Below, piece by piece: positions 24,496 through 36,633 of a stretch of DNA of 64,000 bases (positions are counted from its first letter, which is position 1; each line of letters opens with the position of its first letter). The translations under genes were made by a program, and so were the position numbers. Below the pieces are notes generated by a model, which was not told where the DNA came from, ran no database searches, and saw nothing but the letters and a program-made list of their open reading frames with translations. Source of the DNA: Sesamum alatum (taxonomy: Eukaryota > Streptophyta > Magnoliopsida > Lamiales > Pedaliaceae); NCBI GenBank assembly GCA_034509735.1, contig JACGWO010000012.1, positions 22,101,188-22,165,187 of the forward strand, in the 5' to 3' direction.

Positions 24496-24742
24496 AGGTA
24501 AATTACATTGATATTCTCTGATATTAGGTTAAAATACACAAACACTTTATATTTTTCATAAAATTACAACTATATCCTTTAAGAGGTATTATTTAATATT
24601 TTTGTATGTGTAAGCTCTACCTCTGACGAAATAATGTAATTATAATTACAATTATAATTTCAAGAGGTGTACTTATAATTTTGTAATAGACAAGGGTTGT
24701 TTATATATTTTGATCTACCTGGGGTATCAATATAATTTATCC
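24496..24742. mobile_element. Short foldback element downstream of the 89-aa gene
   Basis: Begins AGGTAAATTACATTGATATT and ends with the inverted form AATATAATTTATCC. The arms meet in CATAAAATTACAAC facing CTTATAATTTTGTAA. The flanks AAAACTTAA and TAAAATTTA are only partly alike, so the duplication is uncertain. Confidence 0.6.
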
Positions 24743-25101
24743 TAAAATTTATAACCTTTTTAAAAATAAAATTTCTCCCAAAAAATAACAAGCTTTTAGT
24801 CTGATCAAACTTTGAATACAGATAAAAAGGTCGTAAACTTGTGAAAAATTGGTGTATTCCAAACTCAGCAGAAAAATAACAAAAAATGATTTGAGTGAAC
24901 TCATCTACAGTTCCAGCTGCAACAGAAGCAACCAGTGCATAACTAATGAACTACAATTTTTGTACAAGTAAAAAAAACATCAATGAGATAAGGGACTTCT
25001 TCATTCTCTAGTCCTAATTTGCTTGACATACAAACTAAATAGTAGATGACAATAATAAAACGAAGATGTCGTGTTACCGGCGTAGTTTTATGCGTCTTCT
25101 T

Positions 25102-28100
25102 CTACAGAGGCATTAGTCTTCTATACTTGAAGAACCATAAAAATGTCGAAAAAATAATGACCCCACAAACTCCAGTGATTATTAGGACCCAGTGGAATGC
25201 ACCTGGATCATCGAACATTGCTATTGGAAAGTTCATCCCAAATATCCCAGCAACGACTCCATATATAGCGACAACAAAAGTTGCAGTGGTGAGCAACAAC
25301 TCAAACTGTATAAGCTGGTTGCGAACATTGTCCTGCACAGAGATGTTTTTGCTCATTGGAGGGTACAAATGAAGGCTAACCAAGAAAATCGTAAAACATC
25401 TTTAAGATGTAAATTCTAATGTTTCTAATGATGTGTGTACAAGGTGTACGTATAGCAAATTCATCCAAAAACTCGTCTAACTCAGGTCAATATAAGAAAA
25501 CCATAGTGCAGCTCATCTGACCAGAGAAAACATACCTCCTGCATTCAGACTAAAATGGGACATCTTCTAACCAACTGAGAAGTAGTAAAATATAGAATAG
25601 ACGGGGAAAAAAGAGATTCGTTTACCAGCTGGATGTTGATGAAGTCTTCTGTATCATCGATGTACTCCTTCAGCTGAAATTAGTCAAGAAATTAGTGATG
25701 AAGTGTTCTTACCGGAAGGGGAATAAGAAAGACGGAGAAATGACTATTATGGTTATGAACGATACCGAAGTCAATTTGTTGAGAGTGCTGTCAATGACAA
25801 CAAAGTATGCCTCCAACAACATTTCGAGCTCTTCTATATTTTCAGTGGCACTTTCTGAGCTCCTCACACTCTCGTGTCTGCTCCTTGCAGTGCTCAGGGA
25901 TTTCTCAAGCTTCCTGCTGCTGTCTGGGGGTGAACAAACAGGAGAAACAGGAGCAGAAACAGAGAACGCACCATCATTTGGTCGAAATCCGATGAAAGAT
26001 TGATCACCAGAGTCTGATAATTCCATGCGACTTTTCTTCTCAGTAAGATACATTTCAGCCATGTCTCCATCATCATCCATTAGCTGTTCTATCTCATCCC
26101 TAACCTACATGATAACAGTAAAATTATAGGATCAGATAAAGAGAGAGATAATGGGGGGTCAGATAGGTAGATGAGCCCATAGAATTAACCACATACCTTC
26201 TGAACTCTCCGGGTCAGTGCAACAAGTCTGCTTTTTAATCGACGAACTCGTTCCAAATTCAATGTACTGATCTTTGATGTAAGTTCATCCAATAGTGGAT
26301 AAGCCTCAATCTCTAATTCTGCTGCCTGGTCAACTCAACATTATGCATTCAGTTATTGGATATACTTTAAATGAAATATTGAGCATACATATATATAGGA
26401 ATGAATACGAAGACTCTGACTAGAGCATTATGGATATGGTTAACCTATCATCTTAGTTTCATATTTCAACAGCTTACTGCCATAAGTCTGGGTGCAGCAC
26501 CGTAGAGTATGATATTGTCTTCAGTCCCAAACCACCCATCTTCCAATAACTATTTCATGTCTCCTATGAAGCTAGCCTTTCTCTCAGCTCTTAACTGAGA
26601 GTTAGACATGCATTCCGGTGACATAATAGGCACCTTCTCATAGTGCGGCGACAGGCAAATAATAGAAAGAATACAGAGTCGTAAGCTAGCAAACCATCTG
26701 AGCCAGACAAGGATGGTGAGGTGATTAAAAGAACCAAGAGACTATGCAGGAAAAGAAGTTTCCGATGATCCCTTCCCAGCTAATCTACTTGATTACTTCA
26801 GTGCTTCAGGTACTATGGACCCTCTGTGAAGAAAGACTCCAATTTGGGATGGTTTAGAAAACCACTCTGGGACAAAGTCATTGTTCGAAATTGCTAACCT
26901 TCTACAAGTTTACATCATAGAAACGACCACCAAGACGGCCAACAGAATAAGATTGTAGCAAATGCTGATGTATTAGCATGTGCACACAAGGATTATGTGA
27001 AAAAGCGAACCAGCAAAAGTATTCTCCTCCTTAATTTGCTCTAATTAATGTTAGATCCTTACATTATGAGTTAACACCGTGCTAATTCAGCATTTAAGTC
27101 CATCTTTAGAGAATAGGTACAAGCCTCTGGTCAGTCAAAATGCAATGCTCCTAAGTTTCTTCATTCTATCCACTTTAACTGAAACAGTATCCAGATAAGG
27201 TGGAACAGTTATTTGAAGGCTTTGATCTCAATTTTAGAATGTGAGGTTAGTGATTGATAGTGATAGGAAAGGCTTAAAGAGATGTAGTTTAAGGATCTTG
27301 AGTGAGCGAGTAAGCTGTTAGGATGAACAATGCATCGCTTAACATCAGAGAGAAAAGGTCAAGAAAAGAAGAAAATCTAGTGATCTCCACAAATCCTTTA
27401 GACATCCTACCCAAGATTGAGTTGCCACGTCACAAGAAAGTGTCAGGACGGCTTTGAAGCATAATGTGGAAAGCTCCATTCTATTGTTGCAATTTACTAT
27501 TGCATGCTCTTTATAGGTATCAGACATCTCCAATTCCGGCTAAGAATCGGAATTCTGTAACAAAAATTGAGGCTAATAATATAAGCCTCAAGTTACAACT
27601 CCTATCTGACTCCAGTATATCAAACGACTTGGAGTGACCTCTTCAACCTGACTTCAGAATATTCGGCATTTACATAAGGGTTAAATACACTTTGCCCCCC
27701 TGAATTATCCTTGTTGTGACATTTACTCCCGTAAACTATCAAATGTAACGCTTATCGCCCTGGTTGGACTAAATTGCCTCTCATGCCTTGAATAATTATA
27801 TATTATTTTGAATATGTTTTAGTATTTTTCACATTAAATCATCATCGAGTTATTTTCTAACTAAAAAGAATTTTTAATAAGTGAAGAATTTAAATTAAAA
27901 GTGGTATAATAAATTAATATATTTAATAGATACACAACAAATATAGTATCCAAACTCATATATATTTTTGAAAAGAAATTGACAATATATATGCTTAATC
28001 AAAATTTTAACACTTTTAGGAAAAAAGATTAATAAATATGTTTTTTCATACTTTTTTAGAAAAAGTATATTAAAAAAATGAATATGTAATTGCTCATTCT

Positions 28101-29641
28101 TATCTAACAAAATAAATAGTTAATAACTTATTTTATTATCAAATTAATAAAATCTTTTACATGAAAGGTATTTTTTGTGTGTATATCTTGAACTCATTCA
28201 TTACTTTAATTTTGAGCCTGTAAAACAGTTCGAATTGTAAAGTAAATACACAAAAAACCTTTAGGTTAAAAATGAGTGAATAAAATAAATATATAAAAAA
28301 CTTTCATGTGATAGATTTTTTATTGGGATATTATATTGTTGTGTATCTAATATATATATGAAGTTATTACACCTTTTTTAATTTAAATTCTTCACTTATT
28401 AAAAAAGAAAATTTGGTTAGAAAATAATTTGGTGGTGATATAATGTGCAAAAATACTAAAATATATTGAAAAAAATATATGATTATTCACGGCATGAGGG
28501 GTAATTTGGTTCAACCAGGGGGATAAGTGTTACATTTGACAGTTTAGGGAGTAAATGTTACATCAAGGATAGTCCAGGGGGGCAAAGTGTATTTCACCCT
28601 TTACATAATTCCTAAATACACTTGGCAGATTAACAAAAAACTACTTTCAGAAGCTAAAGATGTCCCAAAATTATTTTTGGAGGAAATTGTGTTAGAAACC
28701 AATCCATAGTATTGCTTTCCTTTTGATCCCTTCATTGCATGCATGAGAACCTTACAGAATGTATTGGATTATCATCTATGTAAGGTTTGCCAGTTAGAAG
28801 GCCAACAATGAGGTATGGATAAGAAAAATTCAGCAATTTCTACCAAAAAAATCACCTGGAAAATATGCTGCTAAGTTCATATTACAACTAATGCTTGTTA
28901 GTGACAAAAACAGGAACTGAAACTACCTCTTAGGAAATATTCTGGCACTCTTGTTCACAGGGTTCTTGATAACTTATAGATTCTCATAGCATCAAAACAA
29001 TTGATCAAGGCAAGGGAACCCTATAGAATTCAAGCTTTTATGGCATGTACCTGAGAATCCAGAAAAGTACAGGCAGCTTCTAAAGCAACTTCAAGAGCTC
29101 TGAACTCAAAGGGTAAGTAATCAGGAGATTCGTTTCCATATATATCGTCCGAGTTTCTACTTCCTCCTCTCCTGCTTAATGCTGGACCTTCAGAATGCCA
29201 ATCTTCACCCACTCCTGCAGCTTGTAATCGCCTCTGCAGCTCCACCACGTATTGCAGTACATAGCCATCAAGGGAATTTAAGAGCAAAACCTCATCAGCA
29301 GTGATAATACATCGAATCTGCTCAAGATTTACAACAATTGCCTTCTCTCTACCAAGAATAGTCGAGGGGTAAACGAATAACGGGTCTAACAATCTTAGAT
29401 CACGTGCGGGAAGATCACAACGACGCATCACGGTGAACTTGTCAACCTCAATTACTTGGGTATGCCCAGTTGCATCAACACGTCTCCATGATCGAACGCC
29501 TTGCCCACGCTTTTTCAGTCCTGAAACATCCACTCCCTGAAATGGAAGCCGGCCAGAGGCAGGTGGCCTATATGACGAATCTCTGGAAGTTACTGTTGAT
29601 GCAGGTTTTGGCGGGAGCAGCCGTTCTTTGAGGTCTGCCAT
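25102..29641 (-). CDS. Magnesium transporter MRS2-1 type (CorA family)
   Basis: A Mg2+ channel of the MRS2/MGT branch of CorA proteins, 445 aa, close to the usual 440. Coding exons: 29051-29641, 26197-26325, 25766-26104, 25626-25673 and 25102-25332. All introns fall between codons and have GT-AG ends. The start is the ATG at 29639-29641 (MADLKERLLPP). The soluble domain includes KKRGQGVRSWRRVD, REKAIVVNLEQIRCIITADE, the helix ALEAACTFLDSQ and ERVRRLKSRLVALTRRVQ. Two membrane helices lie at about residues 381-401 and 418-436. The family signature Gly-Met-Asn is at 401-403, and the protein ends KYRRLMPL. Sequence is closest to Arabidopsis MRS2-1, whose group is reported at vacuolar membranes; location here is inferred. 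Intron 1 (26326-29050) is 2.7 kb and holds a foldback transposon. A further intron lies in the 5' leader. Confidence 0.96.
27678..28599. mobile_element. Foldback element in MRS2 intron 1, exact 9-bp TSD
   Basis: Starts GGGTTAAATACACTTTGCCC and ends GGCAAAGTGTATTTCACCC, with long arms (ACTCCCGTAAACTATC facing GACAGTTTAGGGAGT). TTTACATAA is duplicated exactly at 27669-27677 and 28600-28608. The gene's splice sites are untouched, so the intron is merely lengthened. Confidence 0.9.
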
Positions 29642-29660
29642 CTCCAAATAAGTTCCTCAA

Positions 29661-30383
29661 CTGCAGAAAAGAAGATGCAGAAAAAGAAACACATCTGAGC
29701 ACAAATGAACAGCCTAGTTAAAGGCAAGGCATCCTTTTTCTAAATCTTGCAAAATGTGATACTCACATACCGAATAATATGAACTATCACTAGAGTTCAT
29801 TTAGTCAGGTCTCACTAGACATGGTAAAACCCCCAAACTTGACAAGCATAATCAGATGGCCACATTACAAGCACCAATCAATTCTACAGTTCACGATTAT
29901 CCTAAAGAAGCACATATCCCCAACCAATATTTGGAAATTCATTAATTCTCCTGCACTTTTTGAACTAAATAGGTCCGTCTCTCAGAACCCAATTAAGAAG
30001 TAATCTGCATTTCCTTTGTGATCATGCATCAAAGATATCAACGAGTTCTCATTCATTGCTTGATTACAACCCATCACAAATCTCATGGACAATCAACCAA
30101 ATATTAATCTCTTTAGGCTCAAACCCCAATCATTTTACAACCAAAAGCCCAAATTGGAGGCGCAAAACAAAATTGATGCAAGAAAAAAGACGTACAGTAT
30201 AACACTTCATACAAATAATAACTAGAAAATCACATGTTTACCAGAAAAGAAATCAAAAATCACTTTTCTCCATCTCTTCCCCTTTATACGCCCCACATTA
30301 ACCGATGAAGAGGAAAACACGTAGTAATTATAAGTTTATAACTTCACTTAATGGCCTAAAAACACCAAATTTCCAGAAATTAC
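29661..30383 (-). other. Intron in the 5' leader of the MRS2 gene
   Basis: The minus strand shows a donor CGGAG/GTAATTTC at 30384/30383 and an acceptor CTTTTCTGCAG ending at 29661, 19 bases before the ATG. Leader introns are common in this gene family and often raise expression; that effect is not shown here. The upstream leader contains a CA-rich tract near 30491-30512. Confidence 0.55.
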
Positions 30384-30789
30384 CTCCGGGGGAAGAAAAG
30401 CAAGGGCTTCTCCACCTCAATACATGAATCTGTTCACTCAAATGAAATCAAACATTTCAGATAAGAAACACATTGTACGCCCAGATAAGTATACACACAC
30501 GCACACACACACTCGATTATGCGTTCCGCGTGGTGGAGTGAATCAAACATTCAAAAGCTAACTTAATCGCTCGAGATGACGGAACCAGGTCCGCCAACAG
30601 ATGAAGGAAGAACCCTAAGACAGGACGAAGAATCATCGAAATCAAGCAATGATGAGCTGCTGATTACTAAGTAGTGGCATCGGAGTGGTGTTGTAATCGT
30701 AGGAACTGTAGGGATGGAAACAGAGAGAATGTATCAGCCATGCCTGTAATTCGGGAGATTGGGCTCAAAGCTGTGCCCGGATTGTTCTC

Positions 30790-32460
30790 CTGACCCGGTG
30801 GGCCCCATTTTATAGATTTTGGTTTAATTAATTTCTTTTCATATTTCTCTTTTTGTATTTTTTAGCCTTTACTTTTTATTTCTCGAAAAAAAAACCCATA
30901 AATGATAGAAATATACTTTTATTTGAACATGAAAATATTGTTTTTTGTTCTATTATTAAGTCGAATAAAATCAAGAAAATTAAAAAATATATATTAAGGC
31001 TCTAATAAAATGTATTGATATGATAGTAAAAAATTTACATTTTATACCTTTAATTTATTCCATCCTCATCAATTACCCCCTTAAACTATTTTTTTTTTTT
31101 CACTTATCCCCTATTTTTGAAATAATTCTTTAAATTAAACATAAACACAAAAATACTCTTGACTGTTAATAATATGATATATCCACTTTAATACTCTCTA
31201 TAGTAAAATATGTCAATCAATTTGACTTCAAATTTTACTCAAATACATTGTTATTAAATTAATATTGAATTAGCATAAATTAATTAAGTAAAAAATAATT
31301 ATCTTAAATTTGATTGTATAAATAGTTGTATTAAAATTATAAAAATGAACAATATATATATTTTTCATTTATATTTAAATTTGTGTTTCATAATGAACAA
31401 TGTTAAAATTCATTTACGTTAAAATTTGCTAGATTATTTATTTTCCTAATTTCAATACGGATATTAAATAACAATCAAATTTGAAATAATTAATTTATTC
31501 TAATTCACTATTAATTTATTAACAACGTAATTGCACAAAATTTGAAGTCAAAACTGATTGGTATATTTTTCACTATATAGGGGATTAAAGTGAATATCAC
31601 ATTATTAATGGTTAATGGTATTTTTGTCCGTTTCAATATAATTTAAAGGATTATTTCAAATATTTTACACATGTATCATGTATAGATGAAGTGCAAACAT
31701 AAGATGCAGCACTAATTTACAATAAAACAATTCAGACCGTGTGAAAAATATTAGGTAAGAAATCAAATGTAATAATTAAAATTGACCTGACAAATTCTTT
31801 TTTTGAAATGGAATGCATCATCAGATATGTTTGCAAAAATCCCACAAATAAATATGTTTACACAAAAGTTTTTTTTTTTTTTTTTTTTATTAAATGAGAC
31901 GACATGGAAATTATTTTACAACTGATCACACACGAAGCGTTTCCGTACTCCAACTAATGAAAACTAATGGGGATAACATATTTGGCCTTGGTCCCATAAG
32001 TTAAGTTCCTTTCACTTTTGGCTCATTCATCACGGAATTGATATTTTGATCATATAATTTACAAAAAATCGCACTTTTGATCCTCATCCACTTTTTTATT
32101 CATTTTTAACAGGGTCGGCCACATGCCATGTATGTAGCCATTAAGTATTTTTTGTTGGAAGAAAAATCGGTGCATTTTTCAACTTAACAATACCTACGCT
32201 GGGAGGGGGAATATAATTATTTTGAGGCGAAAAAACCAATTTAGAAGGAAATTAGGATAAGAAAAGGAGATTTTTCTCTTCTCTAATAAAAATTGATTTT
32301 TCCTTTGAGCAAAAAATACTTAAAAACAAACAAAAAAGTCGATGATGACCAAAAATGCGAATTTTTTATAAGTTACAAGATTAAAAGTGTCAATCTTATA
32401 ATGAATGAGACTAAAAATAAAAAGGGTCTGACTAAGGAGAAACATTGATTAAATAGTCAA
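30790..32460. other. AT-rich intergenic with a decayed repeat
   Basis: No gene is recognised. 31050-31680 has weak inverted halves (ACCTTTAATTTATTCC and ATTTAAAGGATTATTTC regions), and 31980-32430 has GGTCCCATAAG, GCACTTTTGATCC and ATTAAAAGTGTC phrases typical of the foldback elements elsewhere; neither can be bounded. A long T run is at 31869-31889. Confidence 0.4.
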
Positions 32461-32466
32461 GAAATT

Positions 32467-33230
32467 TGTTGGGATTTAATCCCTCTAGTGACAAACACCA
32501 GACTTAACCTTACTATTACAAGCAAGATGAAAATTACAGAATTTAACAATTGAGGAAACAAATTTTATAGAACAACAACTAAAACACATAAGAAGGGGAA
32601 ACAGGGGAAAGTATTAAGCTCACAAGAACAACACACAGAGCTACTGCTCAGGGAGCCAAGATCCGATAGCGAACCGACAAAGCCACCAAGGCCCACCCAA
32701 CCGCCGGTTGCACCAAGCCCTGATTCCAGGGACCCAAAGCCACAAGGCTTGATCCCACGAACCGATTGGATCACAAAGATCACAGGCACACACAATGATC
32801 ACACAGATCAACTACGAAGATCTACTAAGGAAGGAAACAACCACAAAGGACCACTGAGGAACGAATCACTATTTTGGAAGTAAGGGATAAGTGTTCTTAT
32901 TCGGTATGTCTCCATCACAAAGGATGAAAAGGGGGGGGGGGGGGGGAATATATAGGGGGATAATGGGCGGTGCGAGGTGGAAGATAAGACGGTCAGTCCA
33001 AGTCCCAACGCCATGGGAGATGGAGGATACAGAGCACGAACGGTCATGGAGAAGGAAGAAGACACTCATCTTCTGATTAGGGTTAGGGACAAAAGATTAA
33101 GTAGTGGATCAGTCGGGTTGGGTTATCAGGTGGGTTGGGTCGCCTAAATTAGGGGTTGGGCCTTCCCGGCGATTGGGTGGTGTGGCAGTGGGCTTAGGCC
33201 TCCCCTGAGGGTCATGGGCCACACTCAACA
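32467..33230 (-). repeat. LTR 1 (left, 3' LTR)
   Basis: 764 bp, TGTTGGGATT...CACTCAACA on the plus strand, with a G run near 32932. Open frames inside it are composition artefacts. Confidence 0.9.
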
Positions 33231-33939
33231 ATCTCTACCTTGGACCAGGACCCGAAAGGAGAACCAGGCCCAAGGCCGGATCTTGGCATTCATCATCGCC
33301 ATCTTTTTCCTTGGACACTGTACCTGCAAAAACAAACTCGCACAATTGGTTAGTAAGGTATTTACAAAAAATGGACAAATGATCAAAACGTTAGTAGACT
33401 TCCCCTGGACTTTCTTTAATTACTGCATTTCTTCTCAAAAGGATGCAAGTTGTAAACAGCTATCACAAAGATGTACAAGTGCAGGTATCACAAACGATAG
33501 AGACGGGGACCTTCTCTACCTTTAACCAGATACCCGATAGCCTCAAGGGCCCGGCCAGGTGAAAAATAAAGAAGGACTGGTCTGGGTCTTAGGAACATGA
33601 ATAATATGCACTAAGCAATATACAGAGTAGTTTGTAGCAACAATTTGCACACAACAGTATATCACTAAGATAAGATATCAGAGTTTAGCACTAAGCAGTA
33701 CGCAGCCGAATACCAGTTTTAACTACTAAGCAACAAATATACCAATATCAATAAGAAGCCAGAGTTAACACTAAACAGAATAGCACGAAGTAGAGTTCCA
33801 GTCACTAAGCAAGATATCACTAGGAAACAGAATACCAGCACAAAGCAGACTTTTCACTAAGATAGCACAAAGCAGTAAAAGATAGAAAAAGGATCGGATA
33901 GCTCTTACCAAACCTTCAATGGCCAGCGAGAGCCCGAAG

Positions 33940-33951
33940 GCTCTGATACCA
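33940..33951 (-). other. Primer-binding site, first internal region
   Basis: The minus strand reads TGGTATCAGAGC, complementary to the 3' end of plant initiator tRNA-Met, one base inside LTR 2. Confidence 0.85.
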
Positions 33952-33952
33952 C

Positions 33953-34666
33953 TGTTGGGATTTAATCCATCCAATGACAAACACCAGACTTAACCTTACT
34001 ATTACAAGCAAGATGAAAAATTACAGAATATAACAATCGAGGGAACAAATTTTACAGAACAACAACTAAAACACATAAGAAGGGGAAACAGGGGAAAGTA
34101 TTAAGCTCTCAAGAACATCACACAGAGCTACGGCTCAGGGAGCCAAGATCCGGTAGCGAGCCGACACAGCCACCAAGGCCGGCACCCAACTGCCGGTTGC
34201 ACCAAGCCCTGATTCCAGTGACCCAAAGCCACATGGCTTGATCCCATGAACCGATTGGATCACAAAGATCACAGGCACACAGCCACATAATGATCATTAA
34301 GGAACGAATCACTGTTTTGGGAGTAAGGGAGAAGTGTTCTTATTCGGTATGTCTCCATCACAAAGGATGAAAATGGGGGGGGAATATATAAGGGGATAAT
34401 GGGCGGTGCGAGGTGGAAGATAAGACGATCAGTCCAAGTCCCAACGCCATGGGAGATGGATGATACAGAGCACGAACGATCATGGAGGAGGAAGAAGACG
34501 CTCATCTTCTGATTAGGGTTAGGGACAAAAGATTAAGTAGTGGATCAGTCGGGTCGGGTTATCAGGAGGGTTGGGTCGCGTGAATTGGGGGTTGGGGCTT
34601 CCAGGCGATTGGGTGGTGTGGCAACGGGCTTGGGCCTCCCTTGAGGGTCATGGGCCACACTCAACA
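33953..34666 (-). repeat. LTR 2 (middle)
   Basis: 714 bp. It lacks about 50 bp present in the other two copies near ATGATCACACAGATCAAC, so it is a distinct copy rather than an assembly duplicate of its neighbours. Confidence 0.9.
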
Positions 34667-35376
34667 ATCTCTACCTTGGACCAGGACCCGAAAGGGGAAC
34701 CAGGCCCAAGGCCGGATCTTGGCATTCATCATCGCCATCTTTTTTCCTTGGACACTGTACCTGTAAAAACAAACTCGCACAATTGGTTAGTAAGGTATTT
34801 ACGAAAAATGGACAAATGATCAAAATGTTAGTAGACTTCCCCTGGACTTTCTTTAATTACTGCATTTCTTCTTAAAAGGATGCAAGTTGTAAACAGCTAT
34901 CACAAAGATGTACAACTGCAGGTATCACAAACAATAGAGAAGGGGACCTTCTCTACCTTTAACCAGATACCCGATAGCCTCAAGGGCCCGACCAGGTGAA
35001 AAATAAAGAAGGACTGGTCTGGGTCTTAGGAACATGAATAATATGCACTAAGCAATATACAGAGTAGTTTGTAGCAACAATTTGCACACAACAGTATATC
35101 ACTAAGATAAGATATCAGAGTTTAGCACTAAGCAGTACGCAGCCGAATACCAGTTTTAACTACTAAGCAACAAATATACCAATATCAATAAGAAGCCAGA
35201 GTTAACACTAAACAGAATACCACGAAGCAGAGTTCCAGTCACTAAGCAAGATATCACTAGGAAACAGAATACCAGCACAAAGCAGACTTTTCACTAAGAT
35301 AGCACAAAGCAGTAAAAGATAGAAAAAGGATCGGATAGCTCTTACCAAACCTTCAATGGCCAGCGAGAGCCCAAAG

Positions 35377-35388
35377 GCTCTGATACCA
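35377..35388 (-). other. Primer-binding site, second internal region
   Basis: Same TGGTATCAGAGC on the minus strand, one base inside LTR 3. Having two identical sites supports a duplicated internal region. Confidence 0.85.
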
Positions 35389-35389
35389 C

Positions 35390-36158
35390 TGTTGGGATTT
35401 AATCCATCCAGTGACAAACACCAGAGTTAACTTTACTATTACAAGCAAGATGAAAAATTATAGAATATAACAATTGAGGGAACAAATTTTACAGAACATC
35501 AACTAAAACACATAAGAAGGGGAAACAGGGGAAAGTATTAAGCTCTCAAGAACATCACACAGAGCTACGGCTCAGGGAGCCAAGATCCGGTAGCGAGCCG
35601 ACACAGCCACCAAGGCCGGCACCCAACTGCCGGTTGCACCAAGCCCTGATTCCAGTGACCCAAAGCCACATGGCTTGATCCCACGAACCAATTGGATCAC
35701 AAAGATCACAGGCACACACAATGATCACACAGATCAACCACGAAGATCTACTAAGGAAGAAAACAACCACAAAGGACCACTGAGGAACGAATCACTGTTT
35801 TGGGAGTAAGGGAGAAGTGTTCTTATTCGGTATGTCTCCATCACAAAGGATGAAGAGGGGGGGGGGGGGGGGGGAATATATAGGGGGATAATGGGCGGTG
35901 CGAGGTGGAAGACAAGACGGTCAGTCCAAGTCCCAACGCCATGGGAGATGGAGGATACAGAGCACGAAGCGTTATGGAGAAGGAAGAAGACGCTCATCTT
36001 CTGATTAGGGTTAGGGACAAAAGATTAAGTAGTGGATCAGTCGGGTCGGGTTATCAGGTGAGCTGGGTCGCCTGAATTGGGGGTTGGGCCTTCCAGGCGA
36101 TTGGGTGGTGTAGCAACGGGCTTGGGCCTCCCTTGAGGGTCATGGGCCACACTCAACA
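35390..36158 (-). repeat. LTR 3 (right, 5' LTR)
   Basis: 769 bp; ends in CACTCAACA next to the target duplication AAATT. It has the longest G run (about 35857-35873) and lacks the deletion seen in LTR 2. Confidence 0.9.
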
Positions 36159-36163
36159 AAATT

Positions 36164-36633
36164 AATACAAGTACATTTACTCTCTTTGATCTATGGTTTA
36201 TTTATACAAATCACTCCTATTTTTGACGTAATTACATAAATCACATCTGACAACCAAAAAATAGGGGTGTTAATTGTGTAATGATATTAACGTTTTTAGG
36301 GTGTATTTATAATTTTTTTTAAAATTATGGGTGATTTGTGTAAATAAACATGGGCTAGGGGTATAAATATAATTATCCCCTAATATAATTATTATCAATA
36401 CACAGAAGTATTTAAACCATGATGGAAAGTATGTTATACATTTTTAAATCTATATCCCATTTACTACAATTTTCATAAAAAGCACTTTATGGACTTGCTT
36501 CATTTGAATCTTAGATGTGTGAAAGTAAAATATTAAAAATCATTTTATTGGATTTTGAAAAATAAAAGGAAAGAGAATAAAATTTAAAAAGAAAAAATAT
36601 TGAAAACTTTGTACAAACACATGGCACTTGGTA
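36164..36633. other. AT-rich spacer with a decayed foldback arm
   Basis: 36165-36390 contains loosely inverted phrases (TTTATACAAATCACTCC and GGGTGATTTGTGTAAATAAA), likely a worn short foldback element. The rest is featureless. Confidence 0.4.

Larger units (their letters stand above)
32467..36158 (-). mobile_element. Non-coding LTR retrotransposon with three LTRs in tandem
   Basis: Order: LTR, internal, LTR, internal, LTR. All three LTRs have TGTTG/CAACA ends. The whole is flanked by AAATT at 32462-32466 and 36159-36163. On the minus strand each right-hand LTR is followed, after one base, by TGGTATCAGAGC, the primer-binding site for initiator tRNA-Met, so the element reads leftwards. The internal regions (722 and 723 bp) have no gag or pol, so it depends on another element, like TRIM or LARD types. 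A single outer duplication suggests unequal LTR recombination after one insertion. Confidence 0.92.

Noticed and set aside
32565..35997. Several repeated open frames of 60-90 codons
   Set aside because: They recur identically in each LTR and internal unit because the DNA is repeated; no gag or pol motif is present.
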